Of a stretch of 64,000 bases of DNA, positions 1-11,943 are shown piece by piece. This DNA comes from Phialocephala subalpina. Its lineage: Eukaryota > Ascomycota > Leotiomycetes > Helotiales > Mollisiaceae. Numbering within the stretch: position 1 is the first letter of the stretch; the number at the start of each line of letters is the position of its first letter. The notes under the pieces are model-generated. The model did not search any database. It saw only the letters and a list, made by a program, of their open reading frames with translations, and had not been told where the DNA came from. The DNA is taken from assembly GCA_900073065.1 (NCBI GenBank), contig FJOG01000012.1:587981-651980 (forward strand), written 5' to 3'. A program made the translations under genes and the position numbers.

Positions 1-638
1 CATCTTTCCAAAACGAAGAAATGGAAGAGTAGACGATTGTCGACCTGACCAATCTTACTCTTCGATTTTGCCGTGTGAGTTTGTGTGAACTGGGATTGCC
101 ATTTATCATTGTTTCGCTGTCGTGTCTTTTCTCACATGCTTGGTAAACTGTCCCGAATTGAATTTATTAGCACCTGGTGGGCTGCACACCCAGTCGTGTA
201 CTGCAAGTGCCAATTCACGTTGGCACCAAGCAGGACTTTCAAATGTCCCAACTTTCCCTAGACTTCCAGGGCCACTGCTTCGGGTCGGACTTTCACTGGT
301 CCAGATACTCATCCAAGCCCTGCTCTGCCCGAGAAAGTCTAAGCACGCCTGGGAGATTGAAAACGCTGGCACCAGGAGAGAAGGCCTTTTGAGTGAATAT
401 GGCATGCTTTCAGAATAGAGTGAAAAAGGTTTGGATTGATTATGATTCATTGCAGATATGTTTGTCACAACGCAATCTCATTCTACATCCTTGACCCCAA
501 GTCCTTCCTTGCCCGACAGATAACATCGCGCTCGGTATCCACCATCAGGGCGATCTAGTTATTCAAGCTTGGGTGGGGGTCCGCGTTTCTGTTCTTCAAT
601 CAGCATCTAGCCTCTCCACTTCCCAGGTATAGAGGCAC
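1..638. other. intergenic, no gene seen
   Basis: Two overlapping open frames of about 100-120 codons occur on opposite strands near 106-468. Neither shows a recognisable domain, a good start context or splice-linked neighbours, so I treat both as chance. The stretch probably holds the 3' flank of the CipC-like gene and the flank of a gene outside the window. Confidence 0.5.
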
Positions 639-1054
639 TCACGGGTCATATTGATCTTGTCCTCCGTATTGTTGATCATACAATTGCTCAACATTATCCT
701 TCGCCTTCCTCTTAGCCTCGAAGGTATCCCATGCATCCTCGCCCTTGGTCTCGGCGAGCTTGTCGACCTCTGCGCCTGCAAAGCCGGCGAGTAGTTCCTT
801 TGCGAAGGCGTGGGAGACGGGCTTGCCTGTCATCAACTAAATGTTAGCCTTGTTCCTGACTTGAGAGAGTGGGGTGATGGGAAAGGAGCAAGGGAAAAGA
901 ATATCTTACCCTCCTTACGCTGCTGGTCCTCGAAGTACTTGAAAGCTCCGAATGATGCAGCACCTGCTACGACCTCGTGGGTCAAGCTACCAGTATTCTC
1001 GCTCTGTTGAGCATTCTCGTAGTTGGATTGAGCGTCGCCCCAGCCGAAAACCAT
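639..1054 (-). CDS. CipC-like antibiotic/stress response protein (DUF3759)
   Basis: Two exons, 910-1054 and 639-826, joined through an 83-nt intron with donor GTAAGATAT and acceptor ACAG, phase 1. They give a protein of about 110 aa. The N-terminus starts MVFGWGDAQSNYENA, and the body contains THEVVAGAASFGAFKYFED followed by GKPVSHAFAKELLAGFAGAEVDKL. This is the layout of the small CipC family first named for concanamycin-induced protein C of Aspergillus. Members are cytosolic, often strongly expressed under stress, in stationary phase or with drugs, and have no known enzymatic activity. The length and the conserved H-E and A-F-A-K-E blocks match the family. It is divergent from the quinone oxidoreductase gene across a 1.3-kb gap. 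The family call is confident; any role here is only family knowledge. Confidence 0.85.
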
Positions 1055-2374
1055 ATTTGCGATTCGAGTTGAAGTAGGAAGAAGTCTAAAGTGTGTTTGG
1101 TCTGAAGATTGAAGTATAATTGAATGAGCAGGATGAGGAATTGAAAGGGAGGAAAAAGGATGGCGGGGTCCTTCTTATCCAAATGCTACCCCTCCACGTC
1201 CACGACACGCACGCCATCACACCCTGTCTTAGTCTCACTGGTCATGTATCATATCCACAGTTACTTTTTAATCGAATGGGAACATCCCGCCTGCAAGCCG
1301 TCTCAATGCGTGCGGGAATCTCACCATAACAGTGGATGTGTTCTAAGTGCATCCTCTTCCCATTCGTCCAAGATGAGGCATTTGCGGGGGCCATACACGG
1401 AACAGCAGCTGAAGATCGAGGGGCCATTGCAGGAATGAAACAATTGATATGCTGGTTGATCGACTTGACTGGAACGAATGATTGAGGCTGTGCATGATAT
1501 CACCACAGGATATGAACTCGTGGGCAGAGTTCGAAACGTAAGAAGGAAATTAGATATCATGCTAATAATGGGATCGATGATGCAGATGGAGGGGTAGCTT
1601 CAGGTGTTCAGGGTAGACGCGCGCTGAAGGTGTGGGACCGAGACCTTGAAACTACGGTACCCCTCTTTGGCTTCAAGACACTGGTCTAGCTGAAGATACA
1701 CGGCATGAACTGATTGCCTTCCCAAGTTTCGAAGCTATCCATAGAAATGACAACTCACATATGCATTGAGGTCTGAGAGGATGTGTGTTTCGCGACTGGA
1801 TCGGACAGCAATATCAATGACTCCTGCGGTCGCACAATTTAGACCCCACATCATGACGTAGCCGCCGTTGAAGCATCTCACAGCCAAGAGATATCTGCAA
1901 GCCATGACAAAGTCTTGGAGAAGCTTGGCAAAGCTTGATTGAAGTTCAAATAAACATCGCGATAAACTGACGGGTAGCGGGTATTGCGGTGCGGCGATTC
2001 TTTCCGCTCCTTCCAGAGCCCACCAAAACATCTCCAAACCCGAAGGGGATAACGTCTCTTCCACTCTCTTCACATTTCGCACTGGACTTTGGTCCCTGCA
2101 TCCTTCGGCGAATGACGAGGTTTAGAAATAGTGGTTTGAGCGAATCAGAATGGCGATGGGCCTTGACGAGACCTTATTCAGCACACTTGCAGCTTGGATG
2201 GACTTTGTCAGCGGAATCCGACCTCATCGGATTTTGAGAGCCTCATTGGGAGGATAAAATGATTCGGACGTCTCGAGAAGATGTCTGAATCATTCGAAGA
2301 CGGTTGTGCCAAGTCGAGCCACAATCTCATCCATTTCTCATCTCCTCGAAATCTCCTCGCCAAATTCACCCAAG
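1055..2374. other. divergent intergenic region, 1.3 kb
   Basis: Lies between the CipC-like gene and the quinone oxidoreductase, so it should hold both promoters. An open frame of 115 codons on the minus strand (1735-2082) has no recognisable domain and is not called. Confidence 0.5.
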
Positions 2375-3349
2375 ATGTCGACAGAAACGATGAAAGCTCT
2401 CCACCTCACGAAACCATCACCAGATTCCCCGCCCAAGTTAGCACTCATCTCAGTCCCCAAGCCCTCACCAAAAGAAGGAAATGTAATCGTCAAGATCCAC
2501 GCATCAGCAATCCAACCCTCCGACATCCTCAACATCAAAGGCCTCTTCCCCTACACAACCTTCCCTCGCATCCCCGGCCGTGACTTCTCAGGCGTTGTTA
2601 CAGAAGGTCCTGCTGAGCTTGTTGGGCAAGAAGTCTACGGAACTTCTGGGAATCTGTTGAGTTTTACCGAAGACGGAGCTCACGCAGAATTTGTTTCCGT
2701 GCCAATTGGGGCAGTTGCGCCTAAGCCAAAGACTTTGTCCTGGGCACAAGCGGCGACGATTGGTGTCCCATACACTACTGCTAGTCTGGCGTTGAAGAAA
2801 GCTGGTGTTAAGAGTGGAGATACGGTGCTGGTTCTTGGGGCAAATGGTGCGGTGGGGGGCGCTGCTGCTCAGTTGGCTGCTAGTCTTGGTGCGAAGGTGC
2901 TCAAGGGAGTGAGAGGTGATAAAGGAGACGTCGACACAAGCGGTGACCCAACTCTTTCTGCTCTCGATGAGTTGACGGAAAAGAAAGGCGTCAATGTAGT
3001 TATTGATACTGTGGGCCAACCACCTCTCACAGCAGCAGCAGCAAAAAAGTTAGGAAGAGGTGGAAGGCTGGCATTCATCACAGCACCGAGATCTGGAGAT
3101 ACGACTTTGGGAATTGAGATGCTTGATTTTTACCGTTTGGAGAAGACCTTGATTGGTGTTAACACGCTTCTGTATGGAGTGGAAGATTTCGTGGCTGAGA
3201 TGAAGAACATGACGCCGAAATTCGATGAAGGGAGTTTGACGGGACCAAAGGAGGGCGAGTGGAATGAGGTTCCGTTAAGTGATGGGGTTGCATCGTATGA
3301 GAAGGCGGGACAGAGGGGCGGGGGAAAGTTTGTTTTGGTTATGGCTTAA
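2375..3349 (+). CDS. quinone oxidoreductase-like MDR protein
   Basis: Intronless, 324 aa from ATG 2375 (context CAAGATGTC, beginning MSTETMKALHLTKPSP). An in-frame ATG 69 nt upstream is less likely because the preceding 23 residues do not resemble the family. The N-terminal half is a GroES-like fold with GNVIVKIHASAIQPSDILNIKG and PRIPGRDFSGVV. The C-terminal half is a Rossmann NADPH-binding domain with the glycine motif LGANGAVGGAAAQLAASLGA. The catalytic-zinc Cys and His ligands of true alcohol dehydrogenases are absent, which points to the zinc-free quinone/enone reductase branch of the medium-chain superfamily. The likely reaction is NADPH-dependent reduction of a quinone or an activated double bond in the cytosol. 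The substrate cannot be read from sequence. Confidence 0.88.
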   Translation: MSTETMKALHLTKPSPDSPPKLALISVPKPSPKEGNVIVKIHASAIQPSDILNIKGLFPYTTFPRIPGRDFSGVVTEGPAELVGQEVYGTSGNLLSFTEDGAHAEFVSVPIGAVAPKPKTLSWAQAATIGVPYTTASLALKKAGVKSGDTVLVLGANGAVGGAAAQLAASLGAKVLKGVRGDKGDVDTSGDPTLSALDELTEKKGVNVVIDTVGQPPLTAAAAKKLGRGGRLAFITAPRSGDTTLGIEMLDFYRLEKTLIGVNTLLYGVEDFVAEMKNMTPKFDEGSLTGPKEGEWNEVPLSDGVASYEKAGQRGGGKFVLVMA

Positions 3350-3722
3350 GCCAAGTCTCACCCGGAAGCAGATGAAATGAAGAGAGAGGTGAAGACGAGA
3401 GGAAAGTTGAGAGTGAAAAAAGTTCAAGAGGAAGAAGGAGCGTCACGTGCTGGATCTTGTAAAGGGTGTGTAGACAATTCATGTCCAAAGGACAGAACGA
3501 GTGTCAGTGAATGTAAATCTCATCTAGAACACCTTATTACTTATCCCATCCTGTACTGTATTATACCATCTGGTCATTATGCCATTCCATACCATGCAAT
3601 TGTGATGAAAACGCCGAAATCAAATCACGGGTATCGCCCAAATTGTCCCCAACCTTTTCAATGCGAAGTTATCCATCCCTCTCTCATCCCAACATATTCG
3701 ACAAAAATGCAATTCCGGCAGA
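3350..3722. other. convergent 3' intergenic region
   Basis: 373 nt between the convergent 3' ends of the oxidoreductase and the aspartic protease. It should contain both 3' UTRs. Nothing else recognised. Confidence 0.5.
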
Positions 3723-5373
3723 TTATGTGAGGACAAAAGCGCCACCAGAGACAGCGAATAGAGACGAGATGCCGAGAACGAACAGTACCTTCACATCAAA
3801 AGCAGGCATAGGTCCAGCAGCAGCAGCAGCCTTGCTCGTCGAAGTCGAAGCCGCACCACCCGTTCCTGTCGCCGTAGATCCACCGGTTTTCGTCGAGTCC
3901 GACGCATTAGTCGCAGTCGTAGTCTTTGGTCCGCCAATTCCACCAGGATTGCCCGTAGCTGTCTGAGTAACTTGCACATTGCTCGCCACACCACTCACAT
4001 TCGGAATGCTGGTAGCGCTTGCTTGGAACTCAACAATGCTGCTGGTGGTAGAATTGAAATTCGTCTGAGCCAAGGCAATCAGGTTGTTCTTCAGATCATA
4101 AACGACGTATGCCGATCGGAGGAATGTATCACCAAGAATATAAGGACCGCCTTGTCCACCATCGCCCATCAGTGCCAACGCGCATGGATTGTCGAATGGA
4201 ACTTGGGGCGCGTAGCCACCAGTCGAGAACGCGCCGCTGAGATCGAAGATCAGTTCTGAAGCTGGGACTTGGATGACAATTCCGTTTGAACCTCCAAAGC
4301 CAAAGTTGAATGTCATCTTTGGGTTGTCGTCTCGCATGGAACATGGGACGTAGATCTCTCCAGTCGAATCATCTGCGGCACCGTTCAAACGTGGGATGAG
4401 GTCTTCAACAAGTATTTCTGGAAGATAAACAAGGGTTGTTCCTGAGTCGAGGACGACGGGCTCCTTGAACGAGGAGGTTGTGAAGTTCGTGGTGTTTCCT
4501 TGCTGGCCAGTGAGTCCAAAGCTTGTCATGGCGACGTTGAATTCGGCGTAGACTTTCGTGCCATTGGATGTCTGGTCAGGGACGATGGGAAGCTCAATGA
4601 GATTCCCATGGTATTTGTCTGAGTCAAGACCTCCGAAGATGATTGAGCCTGTGGAAGCTTGGTAGTCGTCGAGATACAGACTGTATGCCTTGGTGTTGAT
4701 TAATCCTTGTGACATCATTTGGTCGATGATGCTGGGGTAGACGAATGGATCGCTGGTGCCATCACTTCCACTGGAATCTGAAGCCTCGTTCAAGTCATAT
4801 CCAATGCCTAAGAGTCCGGTTTGAAGGGTTGCGTTATATGAGAATCCCATCTCCAGTGCCTTGATCGTAGCTCCACCAATGCTCAGATTATCCGTAATAT
4901 AATCTCCTGTCGCACCACTGCCATCTGCGTACGAAATATCGAATGCGTTGGCATCGACTACCTTGAAGGAGGAGGATTTCGAAGAGTCAACTGCAGATTG
5001 TTAGTATACTTTCATTTGTAGGTTGAGAGGAAAGCTCACAAGTACTCGCACATCCCCCAGTTCCATAATAATCCTGCAGCTCAGAGTCCGTACACAGATC
5101 CGCAGTTGACGACAACATCCACACATCACTGCTACCAGTATCGATTGCCAGCGTGAGAGTCTGCGAAGGTGTCCCAACACTGACTTGGGCGATATAATCT
5201 CCTCCAGTGAAGTTGTTCGCGAGGGATTCGGTGATGGTGGCGCGTGGCGAGAGATTTCTCTTTCTGAGATTGGTGAGGCCTCGAGACTTGCCAATGCTCA
5301 TCGTCACCGTTGCAGATACGCAGGAAGTGAGACCTGCGATCGCAGTGATCGCGGAGATCGAAGGTGCCTTCAT
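3723..5373 (-). CDS. secreted/GPI-type aspartic protease (pepsin family A1)
   Basis: Two exons, 5040-5373 and 3723-4990, joined across a 49-nt intron (donor GTGAGC, branch CTAAC, acceptor TGCAG, phase 1), give 533 aa. A signal peptide covers about residues 1-20. The first catalytic aspartate is in LAIDTGSSDVW (about D78), and the second is in VVLDSGTTLVYLP (about D293). Between them, ASTFDSSKSSSFK and ISYADGSGATGDY form the usual flap region. Residues after about 430 are a Thr/Ser/Ala-rich low-complexity stretch, and the last 25 or so are hydrophobic, as expected for a GPI attachment signal. The overall plan matches yapsin/SAP-like cell-surface proteases of filamentous fungi. The spliced junction restores the conserved F-D-x-S-K-S-S block, which supports the intron. 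The substrate is unknown. Confidence 0.92.
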
Positions 5374-6885
5374 AGTTGCTGTTGATGTTGAGGTTCGTCG
5401 CGGGGTGTGGTTCTATTTCTCTACCACGCGGGGCTGCGCTTCGGAGTGCAGAACGTGAGTGAGACACAAATAAAGACGTCTCAGATGGAGAAAAAGAAAG
5501 CGACGAGGGTAAGAGGATTTAAGGAGGAAAGCATTGAAAGGTGGGAGTCATGTTGCAGGCCTCGGTCTAGCAGAGATTCACTCTGTAGCCTAGTCCAATT
5601 CCTATGATGTTGCTTCTTTCTCCCACTAACAAAACAAGCCTTGCCCAATGCATCGTGACAAGCAAGCTTAATTGGCTGATTGATCCACTATGAGGCGTGA
5701 GGCTGTGCGACTGTCCAATCATCTTAGGATCATCGGATATGATTGCGTGGCTGAAGGCAAATCTTTCAGGTTTGTTGGCTTCAAGCTTTTCGAGGAGATA
5801 AAAGGAGGTGGCAAGTGTTCGCTCGCTTCCGCCAAAGATTCAAAACATCAGTCATGCCAAGACCGTAATTCAACTCACGTGAGGCACAGCGAGGGCACAG
5901 CAAATGAGAATTGCCTAGAATACGGGATTGGGAATTATGCGAACTTCAAGCGAAGTGGCTTCGGTTCCAGATTGGGAAGTTGTGAATTTTTTTTCCCGCT
6001 CTAGTTCTTTTACCAATCTCTCCTCCCGTTTCTGGCTTGTTGGTGGTCTATCTTTAGCATCTTGCTTTCACGGTCGAAGGAAAGGACTCATGGTGAAGAG
6101 GAAGTTCTCCGAAGCCTACAAGAGTTATCAACGAACTAAGTAGTACCGTTCTACGCCCCTTAACATGGTCATATACGAAGTGTTGATTGATGTTGCTCAT
6201 AAGCTCGTGTACATTGGACGGTAGCAAGCTCGAAGTGAGTTAATGACTGCGCGATTTTACTCACTCATTTCTCCTCGTGCCGAACAAGTCATGGACAAGG
6301 CAGTTTTGACATTGAGTTAAGCTTTTCTCTGCAATAATAATTAGTTCGATGTGTTCCTTTGCTTCAAAGATGAGGAAGTAGTTAGGAAAGGGGTACAAAG
6401 TCATGTGACAGGGCCAAGTTTCAAGATCTTCTCACACAGACTATATTTCTCGCAGACCATGTCGAGTACAATCGTAGACATCGTATATTATCCATTTTAT
6501 ATAATTTTGTCTGAATATTTTGTGATACGGTTGCGATTGAGATTTTAGAGATGCATAGGAGTCACGTAGCATTAGTAGCATTGAGCTCTGGAAGCGTCGC
6601 CAGTGGCTATATGCCGCAGCATTCATTGGCAGATCTTCGCGACCATGCAGCAAAGTCGGTGAGCCAACTCAGTAAGGCTGCTGCTCTCGTAGATTCATAG
6701 AACCGGTGTTGCTGCGAAGCCTTGTTCCTTTCTTTCATGTTGTGATATTGAACTGACTCATTTTTCCAGCCCTGTTTTCCGGTGTACAATTTACCCTTCA
6801 GTCGCACAGAATGTTTAATTTTCCTCTCCGACAGCTCTAGGGGTAAGGTTTGCGCAGCACGTGGCCCGCCAAAAGTCAATCGGCC
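5374..6885. other. divergent intergenic region, 1.5 kb
   Basis: Separates the aspartic protease from the double caspase-like gene and must hold both promoters. Short open frames of up to 125 codons are present on both strands, but none has a recognisable domain or a spliced partner. Confidence 0.5.
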
Positions 6886-9800
6886 ATGGCAACTCCAGCC
6901 TTCTACACCCTGTCGGAACAAGCAAAGCCTGTTCAGATGCAAGATGAGTTTAAAGCTGAGCTGAGGCCAATTGGCCAGACGCACGATACATCACGGATAG
7001 GTTGGCATATGAAGGATCTTGAAAGTTTAGTGAAAAGCATAGAGACTGTGGGTCATTGTGTCCGCCATGGGATTCGTCGTCTAACACACCTCTAGGCAGT
7101 TAGCTCATCCTTTCCCAATCATGCCGGTTCTAGATACAGATCGGTAAATGTGGGTATGATGCATTGGGAAGTGGATGCTTTAGGGGTTGACTCGGAGCTC
7201 AACACACTTCGAGATGTCTTTAAACAGCAATACGGATTCAACGTCGAGACATGGCATATTCCCGCCACAGAGAAGTCGCACCACAAGCTTACACAAAACA
7301 CCTTGGATTTCATCGAAGAGTTTGACTCGAAGGATAATTTATTCATTCTCTATTATGCCGGTCACGGGTACATTAACGAGTATCGCCAGTCAGCTTGGGC
7401 ATGGTAACGATGTCCGAATTACTGAAGTGATAGCGACGCTAACATGGGTAGCTCGAGAGATCCAGACTCTCCAACAGTCGACTGGTCCCACATTCAAGGC
7501 TTATTTGAGAGGTCCAAGTCTGACGTGGTTGTATTCCTCGATTGTTGCGCTGCTGCGAGCTCAGCGCCTCGGCGTGGGAACGCCCGCATGGAAACATTGG
7601 TCGCATGTGGTTTCGAAACTCGAGCACCTCCTCCTGGCGAGCATTCCTTCACCAACACCTTGATCGAGGTCCTCGGAGATTGGCAGAACGTTCCCTCGTT
7701 CTCAATTACCATGCTGCATAGTGAAGTCCTTCGGGTCCTGATGCAGAGGCGCAAAGAAAGGTGTCCGAACGGGCAGAGACTCGAATGGCGTAGCACTCCA
7801 GTGCATATCAGCAACTCGACTGATCCCAAAGCTGTCAGCATAGAGCTTTGCAAAAGGAGTCTTGTCGATCTCACGGGATTTTCGTCTAATCCGCCAACTG
7901 GTCTCAGTGAAGCTACTCTACCACACAACGGAGCATTCTCTTCGACAACTTATCAGGACTTAATGAGTCTTTGTTGTGATGACCTAGACCAACGACCACA
8001 ATCCAATACCGCGACACCCTCCCTGGGGCGTTCGGGATCAGACACAGAAGACGTGGAGATGTCTCCAGAGTCTCCTCCAGACTCTCCAGAGGCAACATCG
8101 TCGTTGAAGGTTCCGCACATGCTCGTTTCCTTTGCGCTTGACCAAACTGAACCACTTCCAAATGAAGAGGCATGCCGGCGGTGGCTATCTGTCTTCCCTG
8201 GTCTGGCCAAACACGTGAAGGTTGAAGCGGTATTTGACAGCTATTCTACCGTTCTCATTATGTCAATTCCTGTCGCCATCTGGAACATGTTGCCTGATCA
8301 CCCCGCCTGCCAGCCCATAGCGTACGTAACCTCCAGGAATCTGATGGAGGACTCGAGGGCACAGAACGAAGTTTCAGGCATTGATATCAAACAAGATGCA
8401 ATGGAAAGGCAAGCCACATGTGCGACCCCACCAAGTCCGGCAAGTGATGCCAGCGACCCGGTGATATCAGTCCCTGAAGCAGTTGAGACATTGGTCAAGA
8501 GTGCCTTTGATCCAACCCACACATGCAATGTTGCAACTTATTCGGAACATGAAGATCGAGCTTCAGGTTCTAGCTTGGTTACAAGTAATCGCTCTAAAGT
8601 GGCTCCTGACCCCTCGTCTCTCTTACACGGTCTTCGCGATTTTGCGCCTTCCACGTCTGTCCAAGGCAAAAGAGGATGGAAAGACAACCAGGAAACACGG
8701 ACACACTCTCTAGCAGCGAAAAAACTGAGAACTCATAGCCATAGATCTAGTGGAATAGGAGAACTAACGCTGTCTTTGGAGATAACTGCGGATCACTCGC
8801 ATGACACTCCTGTTAAGGAAGATTTCGAAAACTTAGAACTCAATTCCCTCCCGCGGGCAGATCAATCTACATTCCCCACTTCACCCGAACAATCTCAGGA
8901 GACAATTGGCCTAGGCCGGAGCCAATACAATGTGGGTGATCTTGCTGCTTTTGCTACCGAACTCGAAATCGTGAGATATGATCTAGAATCTAACACCAAA
9001 TATGCGACTGATTGATTCTATAGGCAACACATAACGCCTTCCCAAATAGCAAGCCATCTCATGGAAAATACTTCAGTGTCCATGTCCTCATATTGACCTG
9101 GGAAGAAGATGACGATAGCGATCCAATTCGAGAGGTCCAAAAGTTGAGCAGACTGTTCAGTGATGATTATGGTTACAATATCACAAGCTTTAAAATTCCG
9201 TCTATCAATGCCGAGCGACCATTGAAAAGACACATTATTGAGTTTGCTGACCACGATGACCAAAACTCACTCTTGATCGTATTCTATGCCGGGCATGGCT
9301 ATACGGCTGACAATGGACAAGGCAAATGGTCAAGGTATGGAATTCTAAATCGCCGTGACTCCTTCAAAGCCATTCAGACTGACACATTATCGAATAGTCT
9401 TAGAAACCCACGATCTCATTCACTGACTGCGCAATCCTTCTATGATATTTTTGGTGAAATGTCTGCAGATGTTCTATTTATTATTGATTGCTGTGTCTCG
9501 AGCGCGAACGTAGGATCACTGGATGAAATGAGGGAAGGAAGAGTGGATACTTCGACTGTGGAGCTGGTAGCGGCATCCGGACACGAGTCAACTCTTTCTG
9601 CGGATTCTGGGGACCAATCATTCACTTCTCTTCTGACCGAGGTTTTAGAGGAGTGGAAGTCGAGAGCATTTTCTGTCGTGATGCTCCATTCAGAGATCTT
9701 GTCCCGCACGAGCTCGCACCGTCCACATCGGCAGCGCCCGATATACGCATCTGGATCAAAATCTTCGTTATCGTCAATACAATTAGGACAGATTCGGAGG

Positions 9801-10043
9801 CAGAGAACTAGCGGTATCCACGGGATAGGTTCCAATAGCGCTCCAACACTAGCAATGGACTTATCCTTGGAAGCACTCGGCGATGATCCTTCCGATGGAG
9901 GTCTCCAAGTCCCACGCGTTCTCATTTCTATCAACCTCGAGGAGAATCAGACATTGGATAGCAGTGCCGCAGCCAGATGGCTAGAAAGCATGCCCACTCT
10001 TGCTAAAAAAGTCAAGATTGAGCAAGTGTATGAAAGCTTTTAG
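6886..10043 (+). CDS. double caspase-like-domain protein (tandem modules)
   Basis: Five exons by phase matching: 6886-7047, 7096-7403, 7452-8970, 9024-9334, 9398-10043, about 981 aa; ATG context GGCCATGGC. Module 1 has FPN (60-62), a hydrophobic strand before HWEVDALG, YYAGHGY (catalytic His about 144) and FLDCCAAASS (catalytic Cys about 188/189). It is followed by a block LISVP-like VPHMLVSFAL and RWLSVFPGLAKHVKVEAVF. Module 2, after a linker of about 400 aa, repeats every element: FPN (669-671), LTWEEDDD, FYAGHGY (His about 754), FIIDCCVSS (Cys about 798), then VPRVLISINL and RWLESMPTLAKKVKIEQVY. Two introns fall at identical places and phases in both modules. The fold is that of caspase/metacaspase-like peptidases. 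Both His-Cys dyads look intact, so a proteolytic or signalling role is plausible; substrates are unknown. The second module stops about 10 residues into the block that continues in module 1, so the C-terminus looks truncated. Confidence 0.8.
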
Positions 10044-10954
10044 GGGAACGCTTGAAGTTCGGAGTCGTTATTTGCCTTGATACTCGAGAAGTGACATTAT
10101 TTTGAAAACTCTTCCCATAAATACATTGAAATAACATGGAACAACAAATCCAACAAGCCCAACTTGATGCCATGATTGCCATCTGTGGGCTTGTCGAACG
10201 TCACATCTGTGGCTGAAATATAAATTGCTTATGGCAGGGGCCGTGGCGATGGAGGGGCAGGATGCACACAGGCGGATAAGGCGCAACATCAGAAGCCTCA
10301 CTTTTTCCTATCATGCAGCTATTCCTTGAGAACGCAATCCAACCGGATAACTTTCGAACGATTCCGTTCTCTGCTTCTCGATGACTGCACGAGAAGAAGA
10401 CTGGTCATCTTGGCCAAGGCAATTTGTGGTACTGTGGTACCACGTATCATGCAACCTGCCTAGCTGCGTCGCAACCCACTGCCGATGTTGAGGCCCAACT
10501 TGCACCCGAGACTTTGTGGTTGCACTTTATTACCCCAGTGGTCTGCTGTGGAGTTTTCATATGACTCATGCTATGAATACAAAGGTAAAGAAGTGCCGCC
10601 TTTCCTGACCTATGGCTGGCCACCAAAAATGATCAAGCCTTTTATAAGCATTAACGCCTCCATTCCCTTAAAATTTGTTCAAGAACCTGTACTCCTGTAT
10701 GTCCATGGACTCCTTAATTCCCGAAATCCGCGACCGTATACACCTTAGTCGTACCTTCCCTAGCAATACTCATCCAGCTCCCTGAGCAAATCGCCGCCCT
10801 TTGTATATGCCGTACCCATTACCTCCGAATTCGTGAGAAAGCCCTGTCTAATGCGCCCTATAAAGCTCCGTAGCGGAGAACGATCGTCGAGAAGAGTTCC
10901 TTGGATCGGGGAATATATGTTGTTTCGAAAGAAGGTGTTATTTGTTGGAAAGTA
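10044..10954. other. intergenic, no gene seen
   Basis: 911 nt downstream of the double caspase-like gene. The first 50 nt may be leftover coding sequence of its truncated second module. Otherwise only short frames without domains. Confidence 0.45.
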
Positions 10955-11943
10955 TTATATCCTTCTTGGCCTTTTGCGCTGAGTCTCGGTCGGATACGAA
11001 GTCGAGTCAGGATTACATGGAGGTGGTTGCGCTTTCCGTTTCGTTATAAACATTGACGTTTCGAAGTTCAATATAGCCGTCCTTCGCAGCATTTGTTGTT
11101 CTTGTTCTGGTGAAAGATCGTCAAGTGTGGTCGCTTCTAGAGATTGGTATAACACTAGATGTTTGTTAGAGGAGAATTTCCTTTAGTGGGCGGATGGTAT
11201 ACCGATATCATTCCGTTGTGGTCTATTGACAGATTCTGTGCTGTCCTCGTCATCCTCTTCGTCTTCTCCGGATGACTCGGAATCCTGCATGCCACACTCT
11301 TCCGCGAAAGCAATATCGCAATCGGGGAGTAATTCTGGTCTTACTACTTCACATCGGGTCTTGTACTTTTCGTTGCTCTGCGGCCCTCCCGTATATCGCC
11401 AGGTGAGTATTGTGCTCCGTGCTCCTTTCCTCAGGTGGTGTTTCCGAACTGTCTTTTCTGATATATAGCTGACGTTACCCTTGCAATTTTTCGCAGTGAG
11501 AAGATCGAATTCGTTAAAACGGGGTCGGAAAAAACTGATAACAAATAGTTTCTGCACACGGAAGCATGTTAGCAAAAACCTGACAATTGTCTGTTAAGGA
11601 GACTTGCATGGGAATCGAACGTAGGAGCAACAGTGTCGCTTTGATCCGAGCAGTTGTCCCTTTCGATGGGCCCGTCAGGCGCGTTCAATTGCGATCCTTC
11701 GACACTGAGTGGAGGGGACAGTGGTTGTCTTCGTCCTTGGAGCTCCGCCTGGAGACTCAGATAGCAGTTGAATATCTCTCTACCGTGCTTCGCAAGCAAC
11801 TGGACAGATACACCTGCCTCCTTGAGATAATCATCTACAGCATCGGCAGATGAGAAATGCCTTCCCTTCTCGAATGCGATCTGCAAGGCACTCTTGACTA
11901 GGCTATGTTGGAGATCATTCATACGCGGTTCTAGAGAAGGCAT
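10955..11943 (-). CDS. hypothetical protein with acidic patch and basic C-terminus
   Basis: I do not recognise the family. Three exons (11585-11943, about 11203-11534, 10955-11154) join in phase through two introns of about 50 and 48 nt that both carry clear branch sequences (GCTAAC and TCTAACAAAC). They give about 296 aa. The N-terminal 70 residues are predicted helical (NDLQHSLVKSALQIAFEKG, SADAVDDYLKEAG). The middle holds a compact, probably folded part around LTWRYTGGPQSNEKYKTRCEVV. Next comes a run of about 20 Asp/Glu/Ser, and the C-terminus is basic (RKRPRR), which could be a nuclear localisation signal. Both introns restore one continuous frame, which supports a real gene. The exact start is uncertain, because an upstream exon in 11944-12600 cannot be excluded. 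Confidence 0.5.

Noticed and set aside
106..468. Overlapping 98- and 120-codon frames on opposite strands
   Set aside because: No domain, no start or splice support, and mutually exclusive.
9335..9397. 63 nt read as coding within the second caspase-like module
   Set aside because: The frame is open, but it has GTATGG...AATAG ends, and removing it restores the same intron position and spacing as module 1.
9440..9934. 164-codon frame antisense to the second caspase-like module
   Set aside because: The sense strand carries the conserved DCC motif and splice signals; the antisense has no domain.
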